NCBI GenBank assembly: GCA_905612355.1
Contig: CAJQRU010000013.1
Span: forward strand, 1-60,621
Reading direction: 5' to 3'
Origin: an uncultured Gammaproteobacteria bacterium
GTDB lineage: Bacteria > Pseudomonadota > Gammaproteobacteria > Arenicellales > UBA868
DNA: 60,621 nucleotides
The notes below the pieces were generated by a model. The model saw only the letters and a program-made list of their open reading frames with translations. It was not told the DNA's origin and did no database searches. A program made the position numbers and the translations under genes. Within the stretch, counting starts at the first letter, position 1, and each line of letters opens with the position of its first letter. Of the stretch, positions 31,037 to 40,042 are shown piece after piece.

Positions 31037-32345
31037 ATATCTGAAATCATTGATTAAAAATAGAGAAAGTTCCATCAACGATTCAGAATTTGAGGTCGTG
31101 GACGAGGTTCTCCGAATCGGGCAGGCAGCGCGGGCGACAGCTCGGGTGCTGGCCAGTGCGTCCACTCAACAGAAGAATTTGGCACTGGTTTCAATAGCGC
31201 AAGCGATTGAAAACAAGGCCGGCCTGATTCTGGATGAGAATGCCATCGATTTGGAACGCGCTCGGTCATTGGGGCTTGTCGAAGCCATGCTCGATCGATT
31301 GGAGCTGACTCCTGCCCGTATCACCGCGATGGCGACGGGGCTTCGTCAGGTCTCGGCGTTGCCCGATCTGATCGGCGAGGTGACAGGTCTGGGGCAGCAG
31401 CCGTCGGGCATTCAAGTGGGCCGTATGCGTGTTCCGCTGGGAGTGATCGGTATTATTTATGAATCTCGACCGAACGTGACGGCCGATGCTGCAGGACTTT
31501 GTCTCAAGTCAGGAAATGCGGTTATCTTGCGGGGTGGCTCTGAAGCGATTCATTCAAACTTGGCAATTGCTGATTGTATTAACCAAGGCCTGCTCGCGGC
31601 AGACTTGCCCGCGGCCAGTGTGCAAGTGATCAAAACAACGGACCGAGCGGCAGTAGGCGCGTTATTGCAGATGTCGGACAACGTGGATGTGATCATCCCT
31701 CGGGGGGGGCGTGGGCTGATTGAGCGGGTTAGCGCCGAGTCCAGGGTGCCTGTTCTGAAACATCTCGACGGGAATTGCCACGTTTTTATTGACGCACATG
31801 CAGATGTAGAGAAAGCCGTTGCCATCGGATTCAACGCCAAATGTCGTCGCTATGGTATCTGCGGTGCGATGGAAACTCTGCTCGTAGCAGAACAGTTAGA
31901 GGAGCCCGTGTTGACTCGACTGGGGGCGATGTATGCCCAAGCCGGAGTTGAGATTCGAGGTTGCCCGCGGACCCGTGAGTTGGTGCCGGAGGCCACCTTG
32001 GCGACTGAAGAGGACTGGGGGACGGAGTTTCTTGCTCCAATCTTAGCTGTCAGGATAGTGGCCAATGTGGATGAAGCGATCGAGCACATCGGTCGTTATG
32101 GATCGGGACATACAGACGCTATCGTGACAGAAAATCTGCAAACCAGTCGTCGCTTTTTGCGTGAGATTGATTCCAGTTCGGTCATGGTCAACGCATCGAC
32201 ACAATTCGCCGATGGTTTTGAATATGGATTGGGCGCTGAAATTGGAATTAGCACGAACAAACTTCATGTCCGGGGTCCCGTGGGGTTGGAGGGACTGACC
32301 ATACAGAAGTTCATCGTCATTGGTGATGGCGCGGTGCGCGCCTGA
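31014..32345 (+). CDS. proA: Gamma-glutamyl phosphate reductase
   Basis: Second enzyme of proline synthesis, reducing gamma-glutamyl phosphate to the semialdehyde. Aldehyde-dehydrogenase fold: [31 protein letters not shown], and active-site Cys in [45 protein letters not shown] is the C-terminal signature. The N-terminal 25 residues before [10 protein letters not shown] are longer than usual, so the true start may be internal. Lies between holA and nadD, a common arrangement. Confidence 0.94.
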   Translation: MAYGLNLKYLKSLIKNRESSINDSEFEVVDEVLRIGQAARATARVLASASTQQKNLALVSIAQAIENKAGLILDENAIDLERARSLGLVEAMLDRLELTPARITAMATGLRQVSALPDLIGEVTGLGQQPSGIQVGRMRVPLGVIGIIYESRPNVTADAAGLCLKSGNAVILRGGSEAIHSNLAIADCINQGLLAADLPAASVQVIKTTDRAAVGALLQMSDNVDVIIPRGGRGLIERVSAESRVPVLKHLDGNCHVFIDAHADVEKAVAIGFNAKCRRYGICGAMETLLVAEQLEEPVLTRLGAMYAQAGVEIRGCPRTRELVPEATLATEEDWGTEFLAPILAVRIVANVDEAIEHIGRYGSGHTDAIVTENLQTSRRFLREIDSSSVMVNASTQFADGFEYGLGAEIGISTNKLHVRGPVGLEGLTIQKFIVIGDGAVRA

Positions 32346-32360
32346 CGAGTCCGATTGAAA

Positions 32361-33017
32361 ATGACGCAACAAAACCGATTGCGCCCCGCGATGGGTGTCT
32401 TCGGAGGCACCTTTGACCCAGTCCATCAAGGGCATCTATGCACGGTGGCATCGGTTCGGCAGCAGTTGGACCTGGCACACGTGCTTTTCGTCCCGGCTGC
32501 CAGACCGAGACTGCGCTCGGTACCTGCTGCATCTGCTGCCCATCGGTTGGAAATGCTGAAGCGGGCGCTCGCGAGCGAGCCCAGTTTTCACGTTAACGAC
32601 CTGGAATTGGGCCGTGACGGGCCTTCAACGACTGTTTTGACACTGGAAGCTTTGCACCACGATTACCAGGAAACACCGATTTGTTTCATCCTCGGTATCG
32701 ATGCATTTTTGGGGTTGCCGCAATGGCATCGCTGGACAGAATTACTTGGGCTTGCCCACTTTGTGGTGATGTCACGACCTGGGACGGTACTGCCGGTAGA
32801 GCGGCCTACTTGGTGGGTTCGCGCCGAAACCGCTGATCTGAGCATTGTGCATCGGCGACGCGCCGGATCGATTGTAATGGTTGAAGTCCCGCCAATGGAC
32901 GTCGCTGCAAGCAACATTCGTGAACGTCTCAGGGCAGGTGATGATGTTAGCCCCAGTGTCCCGAAAAGCGTGATCGACTACATTACTGAGCATCGACTTT
33001 ATGACTTTGACTTCTGA
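32361..33017 (+). CDS. nadD: Nicotinate-nucleotide adenylyltransferase
   Basis: Adenylates nicotinate mononucleotide in NAD synthesis. The nucleotidyltransferase motif GVFGGTFDPVHQGHL is at the N terminus, and the ISSTxxR-like VAASNIRERLRAG near the C terminus. I chose the ATG at 32361 over TTG at 32355. The end overlaps rsfS by 17 bp, since rsfS begins at 33001. Part of the proA-nadD-rsfS-rlmH group. Confidence 0.94.
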   Translation: MTQQNRLRPAMGVFGGTFDPVHQGHLCTVASVRQQLDLAHVLFVPAARPRLRSVPAASAAHRLEMLKRALASEPSFHVNDLELGRDGPSTTVLTLEALHHDYQETPICFILGIDAFLGLPQWHRWTELLGLAHFVVMSRPGTVLPVERPTWWVRAETADLSIVHRRRAGSIVMVEVPPMDVAASNIRERLRAGDDVSPSVPKSVIDYITEHRLYDFDF

Positions 33018-33396
33018 TCAGATCGACATTGGCGATACGCGAGTTGCCGATTTTATAATCACCGCGCTCGAGGATGCCAAAGCCTCTGACGTTCGACTGC
33101 TCGACGTACGCCAGTTGACCGATATCACCGATTACATGGTTATTGCTAACGGCACGTCTAGGCGCCACGTTGTTGCAATGGCTGAGCGGGTTCGCGAAGC
33201 TGGCCTGAAGCTCGAATTGCGACCGCTTGCAGCGGAAGGAGAAGGTGAGGGCGAATGGATTGTGCTCGATTACGGTGATGCCGTGATTCATCTGATGATG
33301 CCGGACAGGCGAGTTTTTTATGATCTCGACGGTTTGTGGGACCCAGAACTGGGGGAGATCCTGAAGCAGCGGCGCCAGTTAACGGGTGACGGCTAA
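33001..33396 (+). CDS. rsfS: Ribosomal silencing factor RsfS
   Basis: A 131-residue DUF143/Iojap-family protein that binds L14 and blocks subunit joining during starvation. Blocks: ALEDAKASDVRLLDVRQLTDITDYMVIANGTSRRHV and EGEWIVLDYGDAVIHLMMPDRRVFYDLDGLW. ATG at 33001 is inside the end of nadD. Followed by rlmH after 6 bp. Confidence 0.95.
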   Translation: MTLTSDQIDIGDTRVADFIITALEDAKASDVRLLDVRQLTDITDYMVIANGTSRRHVVAMAERVREAGLKLELRPLAAEGEGEGEWIVLDYGDAVIHLMMPDRRVFYDLDGLWDPELGEILKQRRQLTGDG

Positions 33397-33402
33397 AGGT
33401 TC

Positions 33403-33879
33403 ATGCGTATCCAGTTGCTGGCTATTGGTGATCGTATGCCGACGTGGGTAGCTGATGGTTTCGATACCTACTCACGCCGCCTTCGGGGGAAAATCAGGCT
33501 ACAGCTCGTTGAAGTGCCAGCGCCGCGTCGAGGTAAAAATGCAGATATTGCACGACTTGTCCGGGATGAAGGACAACGGCTGTTGGCAAAAGTGGAAGCC
33601 GGTGCCTACCGTATTGCGCTTGACGAGGGTGGAGGGGTTTTGACGACACAGATGATGGCTTCACGATTCTCCACGTGGTGCGAAGACGGATCAAACGTAG
33701 CATTTTTCGTGGGAGGTGCCGATGGTTTATCGGATGAGGCCATCGCGTCAGTCAACGAGATCTGGTCGCTTTCTAGTTTGACTCTCGCCCATTCGCTGGC
33801 CCGCATTGTGTTCGCAGAACAAGTTTATCGGGCGTACAGCCTAATGGAGGGACTTCCTTATCATCGTGGCGATCGCTAG
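33403..33879 (+). CDS. rlmH: 23S rRNA pseudouridine-1915 methyltransferase RlmH
   Basis: SPOUT methyltransferase, 158 residues, modifying pseudouridine 1915 of 23S rRNA. RIQLLAIGDRMPTWV at the N terminus, YRIALDEGG, the SAM-knot VAFFVGGADGL and the C-terminal LPYHRGDR are family hallmarks. Directly follows rsfS; a 42-66 bp gap precedes rng. Confidence 0.96.
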   Translation: MRIQLLAIGDRMPTWVADGFDTYSRRLRGKIRLQLVEVPAPRRGKNADIARLVRDEGQRLLAKVEAGAYRIALDEGGGVLTTQMMASRFSTWCEDGSNVAFFVGGADGLSDEAIASVNEIWSLSSLTLAHSLARIVFAEQVYRAYSLMEGLPYHRGDR

Positions 33880-33945
33880 AGCAGTCATGACCGGCACCTA
33901 TCGGGTTTTATTCACAACTTCTTGCAGGATCAATCTTATATAACG

Positions 33946-35421
33946 ATGAGCGAAGAATTGCTGCTTAGTGTGACCCCCCAGGAAACTCGGGTGGCGATTA
34001 TCATCAACGGTGTGTTGCGGGAAATTCTTATCGAGCGACAATGCACCCGCGGCCTCGTGGGCAATATCTATCGAGGACGAGTGGCGCGGGTTTTGCCCGG
34101 GATGCAGGCTGCGTTTGTCGATATTGGACTACAGCGCACCGCATTTCTGCATGCGGCGGATGCTGTACCAAAGATTGATGACCGGGCACCCCGGGGCGTG
34201 GATGGTGGCGCGGTGTCAGATATCAAGCGGTTAGTGCGTGAAGGGGACACAGTCGTTGTCCAGGTGCTTAAGGATCCGCTAGGGAGCAAAGGCGCACGCG
34301 TGACCACGCAACTTTCTATTGCTTCGCGTTACCTGGTGTTGTTACCTGGATCGTCCCGGGTTGGTATTTCACAGCGAATAACACAGCCTAGCGAACGGGA
34401 ACGACTCACACAACAAGTGACTGAACTGTTTACGCAACTCGATGTTAAAGCCGGGTTTATCGTTCGCACGGTAGCCGATGGTGCTAGCGATGAGTGGCTG
34501 AAGAGCGACTTGTTGTTTCTCGTGCGGTCCTGGAAAGCGATCCGGGAACGTCTTAACAGCAACGATGTTGGTCTGTTACACGAGGATCTCCCTTTGACAT
34601 TGCGAACGGCGCGGGATTTGGTCACCGAGGAAACTACCCGCATTCGCGTCGATGACCAAGCGACTGTCGAAGCGCTGTGTGATTTCGCGCGTGATTTTTT
34701 ACCCCAAACATCATGTCGGATCGAATATTACTCGGGGACGCAGCCAATTTTTTATTTGTTTGGTGTAGAGGAGGGCATTCAGCAAGCCTTAGCTACGACG
34801 GTCCAACTGCAATCCGGCGGCACGCTTGTGTTAGAGCAGACGGAATCGATGACTACAATCGATGTTAACACTGGGGGTTATGTCGGGCGACACAGTCTCG
34901 AGGACACACTGTTTACAACCAATTTGGAAGCGGCGAGCGCTATCGCGCGGGAACTTCGATTGCGCAATATTGGTGGCATTATCATCATTGATTTTATTGA
35001 CATGGAAGAGATAGAACATCGTCATGATTTGGTTCGTGTGTTGACGGAAGCATTGCATCGCGACGGAGCCGGGGCGCAGGTGGCCGATATGTCTGACTTC
35101 GGATTGGTTCAGATTGTGCGTAAGCGTTCAAGGCCGAGCCTTGAACGCGCGATGACTGAAGCGTGCACTGCGTGTGAAGGGTATGGGTTTCAGAAAACAG
35201 CGCAAACGGTATGTTACGAAATTTTTCGGGAATTGATGCGTCAGTCTCGGGCGCATCACTTTCAGGCATATACCGTCTTGGGGTCGCCGCCGGTGATTGA
35301 CATGTTGCTCGATGAGGAAGCCGGCGCACTGGCCGATCTGCAGGATCTTATGCAGGGTGTCGTTCATCTCCAGGTAGATTCTCTGTTCGGTCATGACAGT
35401 TACGACGTGGTGCCGATGTGA
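33946..35421 (+). CDS. rng: Ribonuclease G
   Basis: Endoribonuclease of the RNase E/G family involved in 16S rRNA 5' maturation and mRNA decay. N-terminal S1 domain (GNIYRGRVARVLPGMQAAFVDIGLQRTAFLH), DNase I-like catalytic domain with TTIDVNTGGYVG and GGIIIIDFIDM, and zinc-link CTACEGYGF. About 491 residues from ATG 33946; a TTG at 33922 adds eight. It lacks the RNase E scaffold tail. It overlaps the following small exported protein by four bases. Confidence 0.94.
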   Translation: MSEELLLSVTPQETRVAIIINGVLREILIERQCTRGLVGNIYRGRVARVLPGMQAAFVDIGLQRTAFLHAADAVPKIDDRAPRGVDGGAVSDIKRLVREGDTVVVQVLKDPLGSKGARVTTQLSIASRYLVLLPGSSRVGISQRITQPSERERLTQQVTELFTQLDVKAGFIVRTVADGASDEWLKSDLLFLVRSWKAIRERLNSNDVGLLHEDLPLTLRTARDLVTEETTRIRVDDQATVEALCDFARDFLPQTSCRIEYYSGTQPIFYLFGVEEGIQQALATTVQLQSGGTLVLEQTESMTTIDVNTGGYVGRHSLEDTLFTTNLEAASAIARELRLRNIGGIIIIDFIDMEEIEHRHDLVRVLTEALHRDGAGAQVADMSDFGLVQIVRKRSRPSLERAMTEACTACEGYGFQKTAQTVCYEIFRELMRQSRAHHFQAYTVLGSPPVIDMLLDEEAGALADLQDLMQGVVHLQVDSLFGHDSYDVVPM

Positions 35422-35789
35422 GGCGGCCGTTCTGTTTTCGTATCGTTGTTGCACTGTGTGCGCTCTGTTGTTCGGCGGTGGTTTTTAGTGGGCCAGCGAA
35501 CATGCTTCTTAAGGAGCAGCTTGATAAAACACAGTGGCCGGAACAGCGGAACAGTGGTTCTGTTTTGGCACTGACGCAGATCAACGCAATACTTTCTCAG
35601 TTCGATGAAGTACAGGCACATCGCATCACCATTCGTTACCCTGGAGGTGATCTCGGTAATGCGTGGGCCTTGGAGGTTCGTGATTGGCTGGTTGCTTTAG
35701 GTACGCCGTCCGACGCGGTGATATTGGAACCGGGTTCAGGCGGAAGCGACCAATTAATCCTGTTGTTGGAAAAGTTGAGCGGTTCTTAA
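35418..35789 (+). CDS. Small exported protein of unknown function
   Basis: A 123-residue protein with a predicted signal peptide (FRIVVALCALCCSAVVFSGPA, cleavage about residue 25) and a short mature part containing HRITIRYPGGDLGNAWALEVRDWL and ILEPGSGG. I do not recognise the family. The C-terminal half loosely recalls the peptidoglycan-binding OmpA-type fold, but I see no clear NxxLSxxR motif. The GTG start overlaps the rng stop (GTGA). This position usually carries the very large yhdP gene between rng and a nitrilase-like gene. Confidence 0.75.
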   Translation: MRRPFCFRIVVALCALCCSAVVFSGPANMLLKEQLDKTQWPEQRNSGSVLALTQINAILSQFDEVQAHRITIRYPGGDLGNAWALEVRDWLVALGTPSDAVILEPGSGGSDQLILLLEKLSGS

Positions 35790-35793
35790 CCGA

Positions 35794-36603
35794 ATGAAGG
35801 TTGCGGCTATCCAGATGAACTCGGGCTCGTCGGTCGATGAGAACCTTGAGACAGTGAGTGATCTTGTTGCCGATGCGGCGGCTGCTGGTGCCAGGCTAGT
35901 GGTGTTGCCTGAAAACGTCTGTCTAATGGCAGACACTCATCAACGAAGGTTGGCGGCAGCTGCAAGGGGGGACGAAGTCGCCGATCGCTTGGCTGATTTG
36001 GCACGCGGCTATTCTCTCTGCCTGGTTGGTGGCACGATACCGCTGCCCGCGACCCACCAGCGGGTCACCAATAGTTGCCTGGTGTATTCCGCGCTCGGCC
36101 AGTTAATGGGTCGTTACGACAAGATGCATTTATTTGATGTTCAGCTGGAGCATGGCGAGACCTATGGAGAATCAGAATACACCGTACCTGGTGATGTTCC
36201 GTTATTAGTTGAAGCACTCGATACCTGTCTGGGGGTCACGATATGTTATGACATGCGTTTTCCAGAGCTTTATCGTGACCTCACATCACGTGGCGCTGAG
36301 GTGTTTACGGTGCCCTCTGCATTTACGGTGGCAACGGGGGAGGCTCACTGGGAAGTGCTGTTAAGAGCGCGTGCAATTGAAAACTTGGCTATGGTGATCG
36401 CGCCGGCACAAGAAGGGACACATGCCGGTGGTCGCCAAACTTACGGACACAGCATGATCATCAGTCCGTGGGGAGAAGTATTGGCGCAGCAACGTTTCGG
36501 TGCCGGCGTCATATTAGCCGAACTCGATTTGGCACGGCTGCGTCAGCAGCGAGATGAGTTTCCAGCCCTAAGTCACAGGCGTTTGCCTGATAGCCTCGAT
36601 TAG
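35794..36603 (+). CDS. Nitrilase-superfamily carbon-nitrogen hydrolase (Nit-like amidase)
   Basis: A 269-residue CN-hydrolase with the Glu-Lys-Cys triad visible in VVLPENVCLM (E), GRYDKMHLFDV (K) and GVTICYDMRFPELYR (C). Closest in pattern to Nit1/Nit2 enzymes, which hydrolyse deaminated glutathione or omega-amides; the substrate here is inferred. Starts 5 bp after the exported protein. Its stop overlaps the stop of the opposite-strand tusA by three to four bases. Confidence 0.9.
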   Translation: MKVAAIQMNSGSSVDENLETVSDLVADAAAAGARLVVLPENVCLMADTHQRRLAAAARGDEVADRLADLARGYSLCLVGGTIPLPATHQRVTNSCLVYSALGQLMGRYDKMHLFDVQLEHGETYGESEYTVPGDVPLLVEALDTCLGVTICYDMRFPELYRDLTSRGAEVFTVPSAFTVATGEAHWEVLLRARAIENLAMVIAPAQEGTHAGGRQTYGHSMIISPWGEVLAQQRFGAGVILAELDLARLRQQRDEFPALSHRRLPDSLD

Positions 36604-36833
36604 TCTGCCTTTTGCAGCAAGAAGTGGAATTCCGAGTTGTTCTCAATCGACTCCAGCAGTGGATTGCCGGTTTGTTTGGCGAAGGCCTCAAAGTCGCGGA
36701 CCGAACCTGGATCTGTGGCCATGATTTTCAGAACTTCACCGCCAGCCATTGTATTGAGGGTTTTTTTTGCCCGTAGAATCGGCAGCGGGCAGTTCAGGCC
36801 GCGAGCATCGAGTTCATGATCAAAGTTAGCCAT
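36600..36833 (-). CDS. tusA: TusA/SirA-type sulfurtransferase
   Basis: A 77-residue sulfur carrier. The N-terminal DARGLNCPLPILRAKK contains the persulfide-forming Cys in the CPxP motif. The beta-alpha-beta fold segment GEVLKIMATDPGSVRDFEAFAKQTGN is typical. TusA passes sulfur between IscS, Rhd and DsrE-type proteins, and in sulfur oxidisers feeds DsrEFH. Here it is alone, without rhd or dsrE2, so it might serve tRNA thiolation, sulfur oxidation or both. Convergent with the nitrilase-like gene. Confidence 0.92.
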   Translation of the reverse strand: MANFDHELDARGLNCPLPILRAKKTLNTMAGGEVLKIMATDPGSVRDFEAFAKQTGNPLLESIENNSEFHFLLQKAD

Positions 36834-37076
36834 GATGGAGAGTGTCAGATGGATTCAAATTAAGTATATAACGTCTTGAGATGTTGAGAAAATGAAGAGG
36901 CGGAGAACTTTTCTAAGTCCTGATTAATTCAAGTGGTGCTTACCCTGTTTTGCCGGCGCAGGTGGTGTATGACACGGTGCCGTGATTGCATTCGAGTGCC
37001 AATTATCTATCGACCATGGGTATTAGTGAGGATCGGCTACAATCGGTACCCCGCTGGACGATCGTTTGGACTGCGC

Positions 37077-38525
37077 ATGAAGCCTCGCGTCAATTCGATA
37101 AACATTCTACTGGTAGGGCTTCTTGCCGCTGTCTTGTGGTTGGGTTTGGACGCTGGCGCTCGCGCTGAAAAACTGCCGTCGCTGGGAGAACGATCCGGAC
37201 GTCCCATTGCTACGCCACAAGCACGCCAGTTGGGCGATGAATTCATGCGTGAGGCGCGGCGTCAACTGGTTTTTGTTCGCGATCCGGTGTTATTGTCGTA
37301 TGTGCAGGCGCTGGGATCCCGAGTCAGCGCTTCTGTTGCTGACGACGGTGATTTTTTTACATTTCACCTGGTACGAAATGGCGAAGTCAATGCGTTTGCT
37401 GTACCCGGGGGCCACGTTGTACTGTATACGACGCTGATTTTGGAAACAGAGTCTGAAGGACAATTGGCCTCGGTCCTTGCCCATGAAGTTGCTCATCTGG
37501 TGCAGCGCCACCCGACGCGGTCGCTGGCGCGGTCGCACGGTCGAGAGCTCTCTGCCAGTGCTGGAATGTTAGTTGCTGTTTTGCTTGGTGGTCAGGCCGG
37601 TGCAGCGACCATGGCAGCCACCAGCGCAATGGCAGCTGGTGACCGGCTACGCTACAGCCGCGCATTTGAACAAGAAGCCGATACTGTGGGCCTAGATTTA
37701 CTCGCGTTAGCAGGTTACGACCCCCATAGTGCCGTTGATTTTCTACACCGTCTTGAGCGAGGAAGTCGAGTACAGGGACTAAGCCCGCCGGAATATCTGT
37801 TAACCCACCCCCTCTCGGCTCGGCGAGTGGCGGAAGTACGCAGTCGACTAGAGCGTTACGCGACAGTCACAGATGGCGACGGGTCAGATTTTGCCCATGC
37901 CCGGACCCGCATTAGGGCTTTGTTCGAGCCTAACCCTGAGGCGGCTGCAGATTACTTTGCCAGCCCCGCAGGGAGTGATGTGTTCGTGAAGCGGGCCGCA
38001 CGCTACGGATTGGCATTGGTGAAATCCAGGCTGGGTGCCCACGATGAGGCGCTCAGCATGCTTCAACAACTGGTTTCCGATTACCCCGATGACCTGCACT
38101 ATCCTCTAGCTTTGGCGGAAAGCCATGTTGCCGCCGGAGCGCTGCGGAGCGCGTTAAGCCCGTTGCGAAGTGCACGTGCTCGGTGGCCCGATGAGCCAAT
38201 ACTTTATGGTGCTGAGGCGAATGTGTTGATCAAGATTGGCGAAGCTGCCTCGGCGAAGTCAATGATCCGTGCGGCCTTGCGTCTCGATAACGACAGTGTG
38301 GTGCTGTACCGATTGCTGGCTCGTGCAGAAGGGCAGTTAGGCAACATGGCGCCGTCCTTTCAGGCATTGGCTGAGGCCAGTTATCTGGAGGGTGAGCCGA
38401 CGCGGGCGCTGGTCGAACTGAGTCGCGCGGAAAAACATGCTGGTCACAGCACGTATTTAGCCGCAAGTATTTCGGCGCGAATGGCGGTGTTGCGAGAGTT
38501 GATCGACAGGCTTGAAACGCATTAA
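37077..38525 (+). CDS. M48-family periplasmic metalloprotease with TPR repeats (BepA/YfgC-like)
   Basis: Signal peptide in the first 30 residues (INILLVGLLAAVLWLGLDAGARA). The zinc site HEVAH is in VLAHEVAHLVQRHPTR and the third ligand Glu in FEQEADTVGLDLLALAGYDP. C-terminal TPR-like helices (about 300-480) follow. BepA-type proteases control outer-membrane protein assembly, especially LptD. I chose the ATG at 37077; the open frame runs back to 36933 but gives a basic, unlikely leader. TACAAT (37038-37043) is a possible -10 box. Confidence 0.9.
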   Translation: MKPRVNSINILLVGLLAAVLWLGLDAGARAEKLPSLGERSGRPIATPQARQLGDEFMREARRQLVFVRDPVLLSYVQALGSRVSASVADDGDFFTFHLVRNGEVNAFAVPGGHVVLYTTLILETESEGQLASVLAHEVAHLVQRHPTRSLARSHGRELSASAGMLVAVLLGGQAGAATMAATSAMAAGDRLRYSRAFEQEADTVGLDLLALAGYDPHSAVDFLHRLERGSRVQGLSPPEYLLTHPLSARRVAEVRSRLERYATVTDGDGSDFAHARTRIRALFEPNPEAAADYFASPAGSDVFVKRAARYGLALVKSRLGAHDEALSMLQQLVSDYPDDLHYPLALAESHVAAGALRSALSPLRSARARWPDEPILYGAEANVLIKIGEAASAKSMIRAALRLDNDSVVLYRLLARAEGQLGNMAPSFQALAEASYLEGEPTRALVELSRAEKHAGHSTYLAASISARMAVLRELIDRLETH

Positions 38526-38566
38526 ATTCATTGGACGAGCAGGATGCAGTTGACTGTTCTAGGCAG

Positions 38567-38646
38567 GGTGTGGGTTGTAATTCTAAGGACAATGACTAAG
38601 ATGAGACTTGAATCGACCCCACACCTAATGCGAATAAGAGTTATTC
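38567..38646. promoter_or_regulatory. Inverted repeats upstream of the sox genes
   Basis: Two symmetries lie in the 176-bp gap before soxX. GGTGTGGG (38567-38574) pairs with CCCACACC (38618-38625) across 43 bp. GAATAA-GAG-TTATTC (38632-38646) is a perfect palindrome about 56 bp before the soxX ATG. Either could be an operator for a sox regulator; no convincing -35/-10 pair is seen. No sox regulator gene is in the window. Confidence 0.4.
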
Positions 38647-38701
38647 TCGTTTATCTGATATGGTCGGGGTGGAGCGGGTCAACTTAAGGGGGATTATCGG
38701 G

Positions 38702-39124
38702 ATGGTGAGTTTTCGATTTGCCGGGACGTTACTATTGGGTCTGTTGTTGCTGGCTGGCGGTGTTGTGTCCCCGACCGTGGCCACTGCGGGTGAGTGGCCC
38801 AGCGACAAACAATGTAAGAAATTGAAGGACGCAGGGGTAGTCAAGACCGGATGGTGCGTGGCCATCAATCGCCGCAAGGGTAATTGTCTGGGGTGCCACA
38901 TGGCGATAGTGAACCCGTGGCCGGAAGGGTTTCCGCCAGGAGGCAATGTCGGCCCGCCACTCGTCGCAATGAAAAGTCGGTTCGAGAGCAAAGAAGCACT
39001 TAGGGCACAGATTTACGATCCGACCGTGCGTAACCCGAACACCTCGATGCCGCCATTCGGCAAGCATCGGTTACTGTCGGATAAGCAGATTGATCAGATC
39101 GTGGAATGGCTTTGGACTATTTGA
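38702..39124 (+). CDS. soxX: Sulfur-oxidation c-type cytochrome SoxX
   Basis: Small subunit of the SoxXA cytochrome that links thiosulfate to SoxY. Signal peptide ends near residue 30 (VVSPTVATAG). Heme c motif CLGCH at 62-66 and distal Met in NTSMPPFG (M116). About 140 residues from ATG 38702, which has AAGGGGG upstream; an ATG at 38660 would add 14 residues. The two cysteines at 38 and 52 may form a disulfide. First gene of soxXYZA. Confidence 0.94.
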   Translation: MVSFRFAGTLLLGLLLLAGGVVSPTVATAGEWPSDKQCKKLKDAGVVKTGWCVAINRRKGNCLGCHMAIVNPWPEGFPPGGNVGPPLVAMKSRFESKEALRAQIYDPTVRNPNTSMPPFGKHRLLSDKQIDQIVEWLWTI

Positions 39125-39169
39125 TAACAAGTGACATGTGATGCATTGCAAGGGAAGGAGTGTGTACAG

Positions 39170-39640
39170 ATGAAACGACGAATTTTGTTGAAGGGCACCG
39201 CAGCAAGCGTTTCGCTTGTGGCTGCTGCTGCTGCCGGGTTGCTGGTTCCTGTTCGACTGCTGGCTGCTGATTGGCCGCAAACTGCGTTCGAGTCTGATGA
39301 TGCGGGTAATGCGATTAAGGACTATTTTGGTGATGCGGCGGTGGTCGATAGTGATCAAGTGGTTATTAAAGCGCCACTGCAGGCGGAGAATGGTGCTGTC
39401 GTGCCTATTAAGGTGTCCACGACGTTGGCTAACGTGGAATCGATCGCGATCATTGTTGAAAAGAATCCAATCCCGTTTGTGGCGTCACTCGATGTGCTGT
39501 CGGGCACCAGCGGTGCGCTTTTCAGCACTCGAGTGAAGATGGGACAGACCTCACCGGTGACCTGCCTGGTGAAGGCGGGAGGCAAGGTCCACCGAGCTTC
39601 ACAGGTGGTGAAAGTAACCGTTGGTGGTTGTGGCGGTTGA
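39170..39640 (+). CDS. soxY: Thiosulfate-oxidation carrier protein SoxY
   Basis: Carries sulfur intermediates covalently on the Cys of its C-terminal GGCGG (C154). A Tat signal starts the protein (KRRILLKG, then an alanine-rich hydrophobic stretch). Chosen ATG 39170 has the strong ribosome site AAGGAG; the 13 preceding residues of open frame are unlikely. 156 residues. Lies 45 bp after soxX and 28 bp before soxZ, its partner. Confidence 0.96.
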   Translation: MKRRILLKGTAASVSLVAAAAAGLLVPVRLLAADWPQTAFESDDAGNAIKDYFGDAAVVDSDQVVIKAPLQAENGAVVPIKVSTTLANVESIAIIVEKNPIPFVASLDVLSGTSGALFSTRVKMGQTSPVTCLVKAGGKVHRASQVVKVTVGGCGG

Positions 39641-39668
39641 ACCCACGGCGACCAGTTAGGAGAGAACA

Positions 39669-39980
39669 ATGGCAACCAAGATGAAGATCAAGAAGGCCAA
39701 GGATGGGGGTTATCAAGTCCTGGTTCTGGCAAAGCATCCTATGGAAACAGGGTTACGGAAAGATAAGAAAACCGGTAAGAAAATCCCCAAACACTTTATC
39801 AAGACGATGAAATTCCACTTGAATGGCACACCTGTCGCGCAGGCTAATTTGGCCCAGGGTGTATCGAAGAATCCGCTGATAGGGGTTTCACTCAGCGACG
39901 CTAAATCAGGTGATAAAGTCAGTGTTAACTGGATAGACAACACTGGGGGTACTGGCAGCGTTGAGGCGACCGTTAAGTAA
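39669..39980 (+). CDS. soxZ: Thiosulfate-oxidation carrier protein SoxZ
   Basis: Partner of SoxY, 103 residues, no signal peptide of its own (exported with SoxY through Tat). KHPMETGLRKDKKTGKKIPKHFI and SLSDAKSGDKVSVNWIDNTG are family signatures. Ribosome site AGGAGAG before the ATG. Followed after 62 bp by soxA. Confidence 0.96.
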   Translation: MATKMKIKKAKDGGYQVLVLAKHPMETGLRKDKKTGKKIPKHFIKTMKFHLNGTPVAQANLAQGVSKNPLIGVSLSDAKSGDKVSVNWIDNTGGTGSVEATVK

Positions 39981-40042
39981 TAAAATGTTGATTAACGGCG
40001 AGTTGTTGTTGCGAAATGCGGTAGCCGCATAAGGAGAAGAAC

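Noticed and set aside
36933-37076. 48-residue extension of the M48 protease
   Set aside because: It is Arg- and Cys-rich, and a normal signal peptide begins at the ATG at 37077.
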